Origin: Pseudomonas eucalypticola
Lineage (GTDB): Bacteria > Pseudomonadota > Gammaproteobacteria > Pseudomonadales > Pseudomonadaceae
Assembly: GCF_013374995.1 (NCBI RefSeq)
Contig: NZ_CP056030.1
Location: 1,768,501-1,832,500, forward strand
Direction: 5' to 3'
DNA length: 64,000 bases
Each line of letters opens with the position of its first letter. Within the stretch, counting starts at the first letter, position 1. The position numbers and the translations under genes were made by a program. Of the stretch, positions 54,261 through 62,028 are shown one piece after another. The notes under the pieces are model-generated. The model had not been told where the DNA came from and did no database searches. It saw only the letters and a list, made by a program, of their open reading frames with translations.

Positions 54261-55157
54261 TCAGGCAGCTACGCTGAGCTGACTGCCCACGGTTTGTTGC
54301 GTATCGGTACCGTACTGCTTGGTCAGGGCGGCGATCATCTTGTTCAGGGCCGCCGCGGTATCGCTGCTGGCGGTGTCCGAACTGCTGCTCTGGTCACCCG
54401 AGGACTGCAGGGCGGCGGCCAGTTCCTGGGCGCTGACGGTGCCGTCCTTGTTGGTGTCCAGGTCGCTGAACACCTGGGAAGCATCGGTGCTGCTGGTCGA
54501 ACTGCTGCCCGACGTACTGCTGGCGCTCAGGGCGCTGCTCAGTTCTGTCGACGAGATGCCGCCACTGCCATCGGCGTCCAGGCTGCTGAACAGGTCACTG
54601 CTCAGGTCACTGGTATCGGACGGCGGGGGTGGCGGTGGTGGTTGCAGGGCGGCCGCCAGTTCGTCCTGGCTGACCGTGCCGTCGCCGTTGGTGTCCAGGG
54701 CCGAGAACAGCGCGCTGCTGTCATCGGTGGTATCGCCGGCGCTGCTCAGGGCCGAACTCAGCTCATCGCTGCTGATCGAGCCACTGCCGTCGCTGTCGAT
54801 GGCGCTGAGCAGGTCGTCCACTTCGTCGGTACTGGGTGCGTCGCCGCTGCCCTGGGGTGGTGGCGGCGGTGGCTGCAAGGCCGCCATCTCGTCCAGGGTC
54901 AGGCCGTCGTCGGAGTCACTGTCCAGGCTGCTGAAATTCTTGCTCAGGCTGACCAGGATACCGCCGTCATTGGTGGTGCCACTGCTCGAACTGTTGGAAA
55001 TCGCCGTGTTCAGCTCATCGCTGCTCACTTCACCATTGGCGTCTGTATCAAGGCTGGCAAAGAGTTCTTCCTGGAACTTCTTCAGTTGCGCGCTGGAAGT
55101 GGAGCTGGTTGAGCTGGTGTAACTGGTGTAATTGCTGCTGCTTACGCCGCTGATCAT
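54261..55157 (-). CDS. Six-EF-hand calcium-binding protein (XopAW-like)
   Basis: A 298-residue Ser/Asp-rich protein starting MISGVSSSNYTSYTSSTSST at ATG 55157. Six canonical DxDxDG-type loops are visible, for example DTDANGEVSSDE, DSDSDDGLTLDE, DSDGSGSISSDE, DTNGDGTVSQDE, DADGSGGISSTE and DTNKDGTVSAQE. They are separated by Pro-rich (PPPPPP) and Ser-rich linkers. The layout resembles the XopAW-like EF-hand family of plant-associated bacteria. No Sec signal is seen, and the Ser-rich N-terminus could be a secretion signal of another type. A role in calcium buffering, sensing or secretion is possible. RBS GGGAGA. Confidence 0.85.
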   Translation of the reverse strand: MISGVSSSNYTSYTSSTSSTSSAQLKKFQEELFASLDTDANGEVSSDELNTAISNSSSSGTTNDGGILVSLSKNFSSLDSDSDDGLTLDEMAALQPPPPPPQGSGDAPSTDEVDDLLSAIDSDGSGSISSDELSSALSSAGDTTDDSSALFSALDTNGDGTVSQDELAAALQPPPPPPPSDTSDLSSDLFSSLDADGSGGISSTELSSALSASSTSGSSSTSSTDASQVFSDLDTNKDGTVSAQELAAALQSSGDQSSSSDTASSDTAAALNKMIAALTKQYGTDTQQTVGSQLSVAA

Positions 55158-55289
55158 AGGGTTGTCTCCCCTGTTGGGACGCCGGTTACGAACCACCGGC
55201 GCCTAGAGAATCTATCGGGGGGATGTCGAGAGTGTGTGGGGTTTGTATGGTGGCGGATATGGGGGCAGGCGAGAGTCGCGGCAAGCCCT

Positions 55290-56378
55290 CTACCGCGGTA
55301 ACCGGATAACCGCCGTCAATCCGCCGCCCGGCGTCTCCTCCAGGCTCAGTTGCCCGCCCAGTCGCTGGCAGGCCTCCCGGGCGATGGTCATTCCCAGCCC
55401 GACCCCGCCGGAATTGCGGTTGCGCGACCCTTCCAGCCGAAAGAACGGTTCGAACACCGCTTCCCGCTTGTCGGCGCTGATGCCCGGCCCGTGGTCGATG
55501 ACGCGGATGGTCACCTGGTCGCGGGTGTCCTGGATGTCCACCAGGGTGGCGCCGCCATAGCGCAGGGCGTTGTCCACCAGGTTGCTGATGCACGAACGCA
55601 GGGCCATGGGTTGCACCTGCAGCGGCGCGCAGGTGCCCTTGGCCTCAATGGCCGCGCCGTGGTCCTGGGCGTTCTCCACCAGCGATTCCACCAGGGCCTG
55701 CAGGTCGTACCATTGCAGGGCCTCGCTGGTGCGCTGTTCGTGCAGGTAGGTCAGGGTGGCGTCGAGCATGCCGATCATGTCGTCCAGGTCCTGGCGCATC
55801 TGCCCTTGCAGCTTTTCGTTGTCGATCTGCTCCAGCCGCAGCTTGAGCCGCGACAGCGGTGTGCGCAGGTCATGGGACACGGCACCGAGCATGCGCGCCC
55901 GTTGCTGGACCTGTTCGCGAATACGTTCCTGCATGCGGTTGAAGGTATGCGCTACCTGGCGAGCTTCCAGCGGGCCGGATTCCTCAAGCGGTGGGGCGTC
56001 GAGGTTTTCACTCAAGCGTTCGGCCGCTTCACTGAAGCGGCGGATGGGCCGCGACAGCGCCTTGGCGCCGAACCAGGCCGCTACCACCAGGGTAATCACC
56101 TGGAACATCAGCGGTACCATGGGGCCGCCAAACAGCGGGGGCGGCGGCCGGCGTTCTTCCTCGCGCAGCTTTTCCAGCTCCGCGCGCGCCTCGGGCGTGG
56201 GGTTGGGCCCCAGCTCGGCGCGGCGCTCAGCCAGTGCTTCGCGCATTTCCTCGCGGTGCGGTGGCGGCGGGAAGCCGTACTGCTGGAACCAGAGGAAAGC
56301 CAGCAGGTGGGCGAAGATGATGGCAATCAGCGATACGCCGAACAGACGGGCGAACAGCGTATCAGGGCTGCGCATCAA
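55290..56378 (-). CDS. Sensor histidine kinase (EnvZ-like)
   Basis: A 362-residue kinase. Helix 1 is at about residues 8-30. A periplasmic segment of about 55 residues is rich in Pro, Glu and Arg (GFPPPPHREEMREALAERRA; EERRPPPPLFGG), and helix 2 lies at about 85-108. A HAMP domain follows, then the phospho-acceptor His in AVSHDLRTPLSRLKLR (near 170), N-box NLVDNALRYGG (near 266) and G-boxes DHGPGIS and GVGLGMTIA. It is encoded 4 bp into the response regulator stop. The charged short sensor domain hints at detection of cations or membrane changes, but this is inference. Confidence 0.9.
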   Translation of the reverse strand: MMRSPDTLFARLFGVSLIAIIFAHLLAFLWFQQYGFPPPPHREEMREALAERRAELGPNPTPEARAELEKLREEERRPPPPLFGGPMVPLMFQVITLVVAAWFGAKALSRPIRRFSEAAERLSENLDAPPLEESGPLEARQVAHTFNRMQERIREQVQQRARMLGAVSHDLRTPLSRLKLRLEQIDNEKLQGQMRQDLDDMIGMLDATLTYLHEQRTSEALQWYDLQALVESLVENAQDHGAAIEAKGTCAPLQVQPMALRSCISNLVDNALRYGGATLVDIQDTRDQVTIRVIDHGPGISADKREAVFEPFFRLEGSRNRNSGGVGLGMTIAREACQRLGGQLSLEETPGGGLTAVIRLPR

Positions 56379-57151
56379 CCAATGTCCCGGGCATCGAACA
56401 GGTAGCCTTCACCGCGCACTGTCTTGATCAACTGCGGTGCCTTGGGGTCGTCGCCCAGCTTCTGGCGCAGGCGCGACACCAGCAGGTCGATGCTGCGATC
56501 GAAAGCCTCGATGGAGCGGCCACGGGCGGCGTCCAGCAGTTGTTCACGGCTGAGCACGCGGCGAGGGCGCTCCAGGAATACCCACAACAGGCGGAATTCG
56601 GCGTTGGACAGCGGCACCACCAGCCCATCGGAGGAGATCAGCTGGCGCAGCACGCTGTTCAGGCGCCAGTTGTCGAAGCGCACGTTGGCCCGCTGCTCGG
56701 TGCGGTCATCGCGCACGCGGCGCAGGATGGTCTGGATACGGGCCACCAGTTCGCGCGGTTCGAACGGCTTGGCCATGTAGTCGTCAGCACCCAGCTCCAG
56801 GCCGATGATGCGGTCGGTCGGCTCGCAGCGCGCGGTCAGCATCAGGATCGGAATATCGGATTCGGCGCGCAGCCAGCGGCACAGCGACAAGCCGTCTTCA
56901 CCGGGCAGCATCAGGTCCAGGACCACCACGTCGAAGTTTTCTTCCAGCAGCGCCTGGCGCATGCCTTCGCCGTCGCTGACGCCCAGGGCAAGAATGCCGA
57001 AGCGCGCCAGGTAGTCGATCAGCAGCTCGCGAATCGGTACGTCGTCATCCACGATCAGGGCACGGGTATTCCAGCGTTTGTCATCGTCGCCGACGAGGGT
57101 CTTGCTGGCATCGCTGAGGGGGAGCGGGGTGTTCTGCATGCTTGCGTTCAT
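56375..57151 (-). CDS. OmpR-family response regulator
   Basis: About 258 residues. The receiver domain has acidic pocket IVDDDVPI, phospho-acceptor Asp in VVVLDLMLPGEDGL, Thr in MLTARCEPTD and Lys in MAKPFEPRE. The winged-helix DNA-binding domain includes LSNAEFRLLWVFLERPRRVLSREQLLDAARG and VSRLRQKLG. The start is uncertain: ATG 57151, ATG 57139 and GTG 57175 are all in frame, and none has a strong ribosome site. It is transcribed divergently from kdpFABC but is not KdpE, which normally follows kdpD. It is cotranscribed with the kinase. Confidence 0.9.
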   Translation of the reverse strand: MNASMQNTPLPLSDASKTLVGDDDKRWNTRALIVDDDVPIRELLIDYLARFGILALGVSDGEGMRQALLEENFDVVVLDLMLPGEDGLSLCRWLRAESDIPILMLTARCEPTDRIIGLELGADDYMAKPFEPRELVARIQTILRRVRDDRTEQRANVRFDNWRLNSVLRQLISSDGLVVPLSNAEFRLLWVFLERPRRVLSREQLLDAARGRSIEAFDRSIDLLVSRLRQKLGDDPKAPQLIKTVRGEGYLFDARDIG

Positions 57152-57175
57152 CTGCCTGATATTGCTGCCAGCCAC

Positions 57176-57533
57176 GGCGACGGGGCCGCGTCATTTACCC
57201 ATGAGGTAAGCGTTCGCCCGGCGGGCTGGTAGTCATGTTCGGATTGGGAGCGGCGAACGAGGGTTACTCGCGGGCGTGTCGCTGGAATGTCGTCTATGTA
57301 TCAATGTCGATACAATTGGCTACATTTTCCCGAGGTCGATCTGGAGACAGCTCTACATCGGCATTCTTTACGATTTCTTTATACCTGTCCGTTGCTTTCA
57401 GTCTCGTTCCTTTACGCGGTGTTTTCCGACAATACCGACGAATGGCTGGCTCCCTCCCCCCGCGGCTGCTCGGTTGACGCCGAATCCACAAGGGGCGCAT
57501 GGGCGCTGCCTTTATCGAACGAGGAGAAACGGC
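57176..57533. promoter_or_regulatory. 358-bp divergent control region of the two-component genes and kdpFABC
   Basis: No gene is supported here. An 18-bp inverted repeat TGTATC-N6-GATACA lies at 57297-57314. An A+T-rich stretch with TTTACGATTTCTTTATA near 57367-57385 is a candidate promoter or KdpE-binding region, since KdpE sites are T-rich. GAGGAGA before kdpF is its ribosome site. Confidence 0.45.
57297..57314. promoter_or_regulatory. Palindrome TGTATC-N6-GATACA
   Basis: A perfect 6-bp inverted repeat with a 6-bp spacer, about 145 bp from the regulator start and 220 bp from kdpF. The symmetry suits a dimeric regulator. It is unlike the direct repeats usually bound by OmpR-type proteins, so the binder is unclear. 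Confidence 0.4.
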
Positions 57534-57623
57534 ATGAACGTTCTGGACGGGGTGGCCCTGCTGCTGGCAGCAGGGTTGTTCGTGTATCTGACCCTGGCGC
57601 TGTTACGCGCCGATCGCAACTAG
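57534..57623 (+). CDS. kdpF: KdpF, small subunit of the K+-transporting ATPase
   Basis: A 29-residue single-helix membrane peptide ([20 protein letters not shown] onward) with strong ribosome site GAGGAGA, 8 bp before kdpA. Size, sequence pattern and position are those of KdpF, which stabilises the KdpABC complex. It is easily missed by gene callers. Confidence 0.93.
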   Translation: MNVLDGVALLLAAGLFVYLTLALLRADRN

Positions 57624-57631
57624 GAGCGGCC

Positions 57632-59326
57632 ATGCACAGCTACGACTATGGGCTGCTGGTGGCGTTCCTGGCCCTGGTGCTGGTTCCGGCGCCGTTCCTG
57701 GGGCGGTTCTATTACAAGGTGATGGAAGGCCAGCGCACGTGGCTGGCGCCCATCCTAGGCCCGGTGGAGCGCGGTTGCTACCGCCTGGCGGGCGTCGATG
57801 CCAATGAAGAGCAGAGCTGGCAACGCTACACCCTGGCGCTGCTGGCCTTCAACCTGGCGGGTTTCGCCGTGTTGATGGCCGTGTTGATGCTTCAGCAGTA
57901 TCTGCCGGCCAACCCGCAGCACCTGCCCGGCATGGAGTGGACCCTGGCCTTCAACACGGCGGTCAGTTTCGTCACCAACACCAACTGGCAGGCCTATAGC
58001 GGCGAAGCGTCCCTGAGCTACTTCAGCCAGATGGCCGGCCTCACCGTGCAGAACTTCGTCAGCGCCGCCACCGGTATCGCCGTGCTGGTTGCCCTGTGCC
58101 GCGGCATTGGCCGGCGTTCGGCGAAAACCCTGGGCAACTTCTGGGCCGACATGACCCGTGCCACCCTCTATGGCCTGTTGCCGCTGTGCCTGGTGCTGGC
58201 CCTGCTGCTGGTGTGGCAGGGCGTGCCGCAGACCTTCATGCATTACATCGATGCCGTCACCGTGCAGGGCGCCGACCAGGTCATTCCCCTGGGCCCGGCG
58301 GCCAGCCAGATCGCCATCAAGCAACTGGGCACCAATGGCGGTGGCTTCTTCGGCGTCAACTCGGCGCACCCGTTCGAAAACCCCACGGCCCTGAGCAACC
58401 TGCTGGAAGTGGTATCGATCATCCTGATCCCGGTGGCGCTGGTGTTTACCTTCGGCCATTACGTGAAGGACATGCGCCAGAGCCGGGCAATCATCGCCTG
58501 CATGTTCGCCCTGTTTCTGATCGGTGGTGGGGTGGCGCTTTACGGCGAGTACCAGGCCAACCCGGCCCTGCAAGGCGCGCAGATTGAACAGACTGCACCG
58601 CAGGAAGGCAAGGAGGCACGTTTTGGCACCACGGCGTCGGTGCTGTGGGCCGTGACCACCACGGCCGCCTCCAACGGCTCGGTCAATGCCATGCACGACA
58701 GCCTCAACCCGCTGACCGGCATGGTCGCGCTGGTGAACATGATGGTCGGCGAGGTGATCTTCGGCGGCGTCGGCGCCGGGCTCTATGGGATGTTGCTGAA
58801 CGTGCTGACGGCCGTGTTCCTGGCCGGGCTGATGATCGGCCGCACCCCGGAATACCTGGGCAAGAAAATCCAGGCCACCGAGGTCAAGCTGCTGGTCGTT
58901 ACCCTGCTGGTGATGCCGATCGGCGTGCTGGTGCTGGGCGCCATCGCCGCCAGCCTGGCGGGGCCGGCATCGGCGGTCAGCAACCCGGGGCCCCACGGCT
59001 TCAGCCAGTTGCTGTACGCCTACACCTCGGCCAGTGCCAACAACGGCTCGGCATTCGGTGGCTTCAGCGCCAACACCGCGTTCCACAACCTGATGCTGGG
59101 GCTGGGCATGTTGATCGGGCGTTTCGGCTACATCCTGCCGATCCTGGCCCTGGCCGGCAGCCTGGCACTGAAGAAGACCGCACCCTTGGGCGCGAACAGC
59201 TTTCCTACCCACGGGCCGCTGTTCGTCACCCTGCTGACCGTGACGATTTTGCTGGTGGGCGGGCTGACCTTCCTGCCGACCCTGGCCCTGGGGCCGATCG
59301 CCGAACACCTGAGCCTGGGTTTCTGA
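57632..59326 (+). CDS. kdpA: KdpA, potassium-binding and channel subunit
   Basis: A 564-residue inner-membrane protein with about ten helices and the four pore-loop repeats of the SKT superfamily, for example [13 protein letters not shown] (first loop), [22 protein letters not shown] (second) and [15 protein letters not shown] (third). ATG 57632 ([10 protein letters not shown]) follows AGGAGCGG. It forms the ion pathway from the periplasm to KdpB. Confidence 0.96.
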   Translation: MHSYDYGLLVAFLALVLVPAPFLGRFYYKVMEGQRTWLAPILGPVERGCYRLAGVDANEEQSWQRYTLALLAFNLAGFAVLMAVLMLQQYLPANPQHLPGMEWTLAFNTAVSFVTNTNWQAYSGEASLSYFSQMAGLTVQNFVSAATGIAVLVALCRGIGRRSAKTLGNFWADMTRATLYGLLPLCLVLALLLVWQGVPQTFMHYIDAVTVQGADQVIPLGPAASQIAIKQLGTNGGGFFGVNSAHPFENPTALSNLLEVVSIILIPVALVFTFGHYVKDMRQSRAIIACMFALFLIGGGVALYGEYQANPALQGAQIEQTAPQEGKEARFGTTASVLWAVTTTAASNGSVNAMHDSLNPLTGMVALVNMMVGEVIFGGVGAGLYGMLLNVLTAVFLAGLMIGRTPEYLGKKIQATEVKLLVVTLLVMPIGVLVLGAIAASLAGPASAVSNPGPHGFSQLLYAYTSASANNGSAFGGFSANTAFHNLMLGLGMLIGRFGYILPILALAGSLALKKTAPLGANSFPTHGPLFVTLLTVTILLVGGLTFLPTLALGPIAEHLSLGF

Positions 59327-59330
59327 GGAC

Positions 59331-61394
59331 ATGACCATGAATATGCCGATCCCTGCTGTAAAACCGGCGGTCGCCAGTACCCCGCAGAAAACCGCGTTCG
59401 CGGCCCTGTGGCGCCCGGCGCTGGTGCAAGCTTTCGTCAAGCTCGACCCGCGCCAGTTGCAGCGTGCGCCGGTGATGCTGGTGGTGGAACTGACCGCCAT
59501 ACTGACCACGGTGCTGTGTTTTCTGCCCGAGGCCGGCGTCGGCACGGGCGTGGCGGTGCAGATCGCCCTGTGGCTATGGTTTACCGTGCTGTTCGCCAAC
59601 TTTGCCGAGGCCCTGGCCGAGGGGCGCGGCAAAGCCCGCGCCGACAGCCTCAAGGCAGGTAGCCAGGCCCTGAGTGCACGCCGCCGCGAGGCGGGCGGGC
59701 AGTTCCAGAGCGTGCCCGCCGCCAGCCTGCGCAAGGGTGACGTGGTGCGCGTCGAAGCCGGGGAAATGATCCCCGGTGACGGCGAGGTCATCGAAGGCAT
59801 CGCCGCCGTTAACGAAGCCGCCATAACCGGCGAATCGGCGCCGGTGATCCGTGAGTCGGGCGGCGACCGTTCGGCCGTCACCGGCAATACCCGGCTGGTG
59901 TCGGATTGGCTGCTGGTGAAGATCACCGCCAACCCCGGTGAGTCGACCCTGGACCGCATGATCGCCTTGGTGGAGGGCGCCAAGCGCCAGAAAACCCCCA
60001 ATGAAATCGCGTTGGACATCCTGCTGATCGGCCTGACCCTGATCTTCTTGCTGGTGGTGGTGACCCTGCAGCCGTTCGCCCACTTCGCCGGAGGCAGCTT
60101 GCCGCTGGTGTTCCTGGTGGCCTTGCTGGTGACGCTGATTCCCACCACCATCGGCGGCTTGCTCTCGGCCATTGGCATTGCCGGCATGGACCGCCTGGTG
60201 CGCTTGAACGTGATCGCCAAATCGGGCCGCGCGGTGGAGGCGGCCGGTGACGTACACGTCTTGCTGCTGGACAAGACCGGTACCATCACCTTCGGCAACC
60301 GCCGTTGCACCGCCCTGTATGCCGCCCCAGGCGTGACCGCCAAGGAGCTGGCCGAGGGCGCGCTGCTGGCCTCGCTGGCCGACGACACCGCCGAAGGCAA
60401 GTCGATCGTCGAGTTCCTGCGCCAGTTGCACAGCCTGGCGGAGCCTGCTGCCCACGAACTCACCGCGGTGCCTTTCAGTGCCGAGACGCGCCTGAGCGGC
60501 GTCGACCATGGCCCGCATGTGTACCGCAAGGGCGCGGTGGACTCGCTGCTGGCCTTCGTCGGCTTGCAGCGCCTGGAGATGCCCGCCGCACTGGCCCGTG
60601 AGGTGGACAAGATCGCCCAGAGCGGCGGCACACCGCTGCTGGTGTGCCGCGACAAACGCCTGCTGGGTGCCATTCACCTCAAGGACGTGGTCAAGCCCGG
60701 CATTCGCGAACGCTTCGATGAACTGCGCAAGCTGGGCATCCGCACCGTGATGGTCACTGGCGACAACCCGTTGACCGCGGCTGCCATCGCCGCCGAAGCC
60801 GGGGTGGACGACGTGCTCGCCGAAGCCACGCCAGAAAAGAAGCTGGCGCGCATTCGCCAGGAGCAGGACGACGGCCGTCTGGTGGCCATGTGTGGCGACG
60901 GCGCCAACGACGCCCCGGCCCTGGCCCAGGCCGACGTGGGCATGGCCATGAATGACGGTACACAGGCGGCGCGCGAGGCGGCGAACATGGTCGACCTGGA
61001 CAGCGACCCCACCAAACTGCTGGACGTGGTGCAGATCGGCAAGGAGCTGCTGGTGACCCGTGGCGCCCTGACCACCTTTTCCATTGCCAACGACGTGGCC
61101 AAGTATTTCGCCATCCTGCCCGCGCTGTTCGCCGCTATCTACCCGCAATTGGGTGTGCTCAACGTGATGCACCTGGCCAGTCCGCAGAGCGCGATTGTCT
61201 CGGCGATTGTCTTCAACGCGCTGATCATCGTCGTGCTGATTCCCCTGGCCCTGCGCGGCGTGCGAGTGCAGGCGGCGAGTGCCGCGCACCTGTTGCGCCG
61301 CAACCTGCTGATCTATGGGCTGGGCGGCATCGTGGTGCCCTTCGTGGGCATCAAGCTGATCGACCTGCTGCTTACCGCGCTGCATTTGGTATGA
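59331..61394 (+). CDS. kdpB: KdpB, P-type ATPase subunit
   Basis: A 687-residue P-type ATPase. Actuator motif ITGESAPV (about residue 165), phosphorylation Asp in [10 protein letters not shown] (about 313), and hinge motif [16 protein letters not shown] (about 523). The N-terminus ([14 protein letters not shown]) is soluble. It hydrolyses ATP to drive K+ uptake through KdpA. It lies 4 bp after kdpA. Confidence 0.96.
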   Translation: MTMNMPIPAVKPAVASTPQKTAFAALWRPALVQAFVKLDPRQLQRAPVMLVVELTAILTTVLCFLPEAGVGTGVAVQIALWLWFTVLFANFAEALAEGRGKARADSLKAGSQALSARRREAGGQFQSVPAASLRKGDVVRVEAGEMIPGDGEVIEGIAAVNEAAITGESAPVIRESGGDRSAVTGNTRLVSDWLLVKITANPGESTLDRMIALVEGAKRQKTPNEIALDILLIGLTLIFLLVVVTLQPFAHFAGGSLPLVFLVALLVTLIPTTIGGLLSAIGIAGMDRLVRLNVIAKSGRAVEAAGDVHVLLLDKTGTITFGNRRCTALYAAPGVTAKELAEGALLASLADDTAEGKSIVEFLRQLHSLAEPAAHELTAVPFSAETRLSGVDHGPHVYRKGAVDSLLAFVGLQRLEMPAALAREVDKIAQSGGTPLLVCRDKRLLGAIHLKDVVKPGIRERFDELRKLGIRTVMVTGDNPLTAAAIAAEAGVDDVLAEATPEKKLARIRQEQDDGRLVAMCGDGANDAPALAQADVGMAMNDGTQAAREAANMVDLDSDPTKLLDVVQIGKELLVTRGALTTFSIANDVAKYFAILPALFAAIYPQLGVLNVMHLASPQSAIVSAIVFNALIIVVLIPLALRGVRVQAASAAHLLRRNLLIYGLGGIVVPFVGIKLIDLLLTALHLV

Positions 61395-61410
61395 CCGCCT
61401 GGAGGAATGA

Positions 61411-61971
61411 ATGATGTCGACTTACGTGCGTCCGGCCTTGAGCCTGATTGTATTGATGACCCTGATTACCGGTGGCGCCTACCCGCTGGTGGTGACCGGC
61501 GTGGCCCAGGTGGCCTTCGCCGACCAGGCCAATGGCAGCCTGGTGCGTGATGACAGTGGCAAGGTGCGCGGTTCCAGCCTGATCGCGCAGAAGTTTACCG
61601 GTGAGCAATGGTTTCACCCGCGCCCTTCGGCAGGGGACTTTGCCACCGTGTCCAGCAGCGCCAGCAACCTGGCGCCCAGCAACCCGGCCCTGGCCACCCG
61701 CATCAAGGACGATGCCGCCAAGCTCCAGGTGGCCGGCCAGGGGCCAGCGCCCATGGCCCTGCTGACCACGTCGGGCAGCGGCCTGGACCCCCACGTGCCG
61801 CCGGCCGCGGCCGACTACCAGGTGGCGCGCATCGCCCAGGCCCGGCAGTTGCCGGAGCCTGCGGTGCGGCAACTGGTGGCTGAGCACACCGAGCGCTCGC
61901 TGTTCGGCCCACCCGTGGTCAACGTGCTGGCTTTGAACCTGGCCCTGGATCGGCTACCTTCAGCGCAATGA
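61411..61971 (+). CDS. kdpC: KdpC subunit
   Basis: A 186-residue protein with one N-terminal membrane helix ([20 protein letters not shown]) and a periplasmic domain bearing the family motifs LIAQKF...WFHPRPSAG and [18 protein letters not shown]. It is thought to aid ion loading into KdpA. ATGATG at 61411/61414 leaves the exact start open by one codon. Confidence 0.95.
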   Translation: MMSTYVRPALSLIVLMTLITGGAYPLVVTGVAQVAFADQANGSLVRDDSGKVRGSSLIAQKFTGEQWFHPRPSAGDFATVSSSASNLAPSNPALATRIKDDAAKLQVAGQGPAPMALLTTSGSGLDPHVPPAAADYQVARIAQARQLPEPAVRQLVAEHTERSLFGPPVVNVLALNLALDRLPSAQ

Positions 61972-62028
61972 GCGTAAGGTGCGTGCAATCCCTTCACACA
62001 CTGATTTCCGCCTTGTCGAGTACCCGTG

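Noticed and set aside
57755..60673. 972-codon minus-strand open frame opposite kdpA and kdpB
   Set aside because: Shadow of conserved Kdp genes with Ser/Arg- and His/Gln-rich composition.
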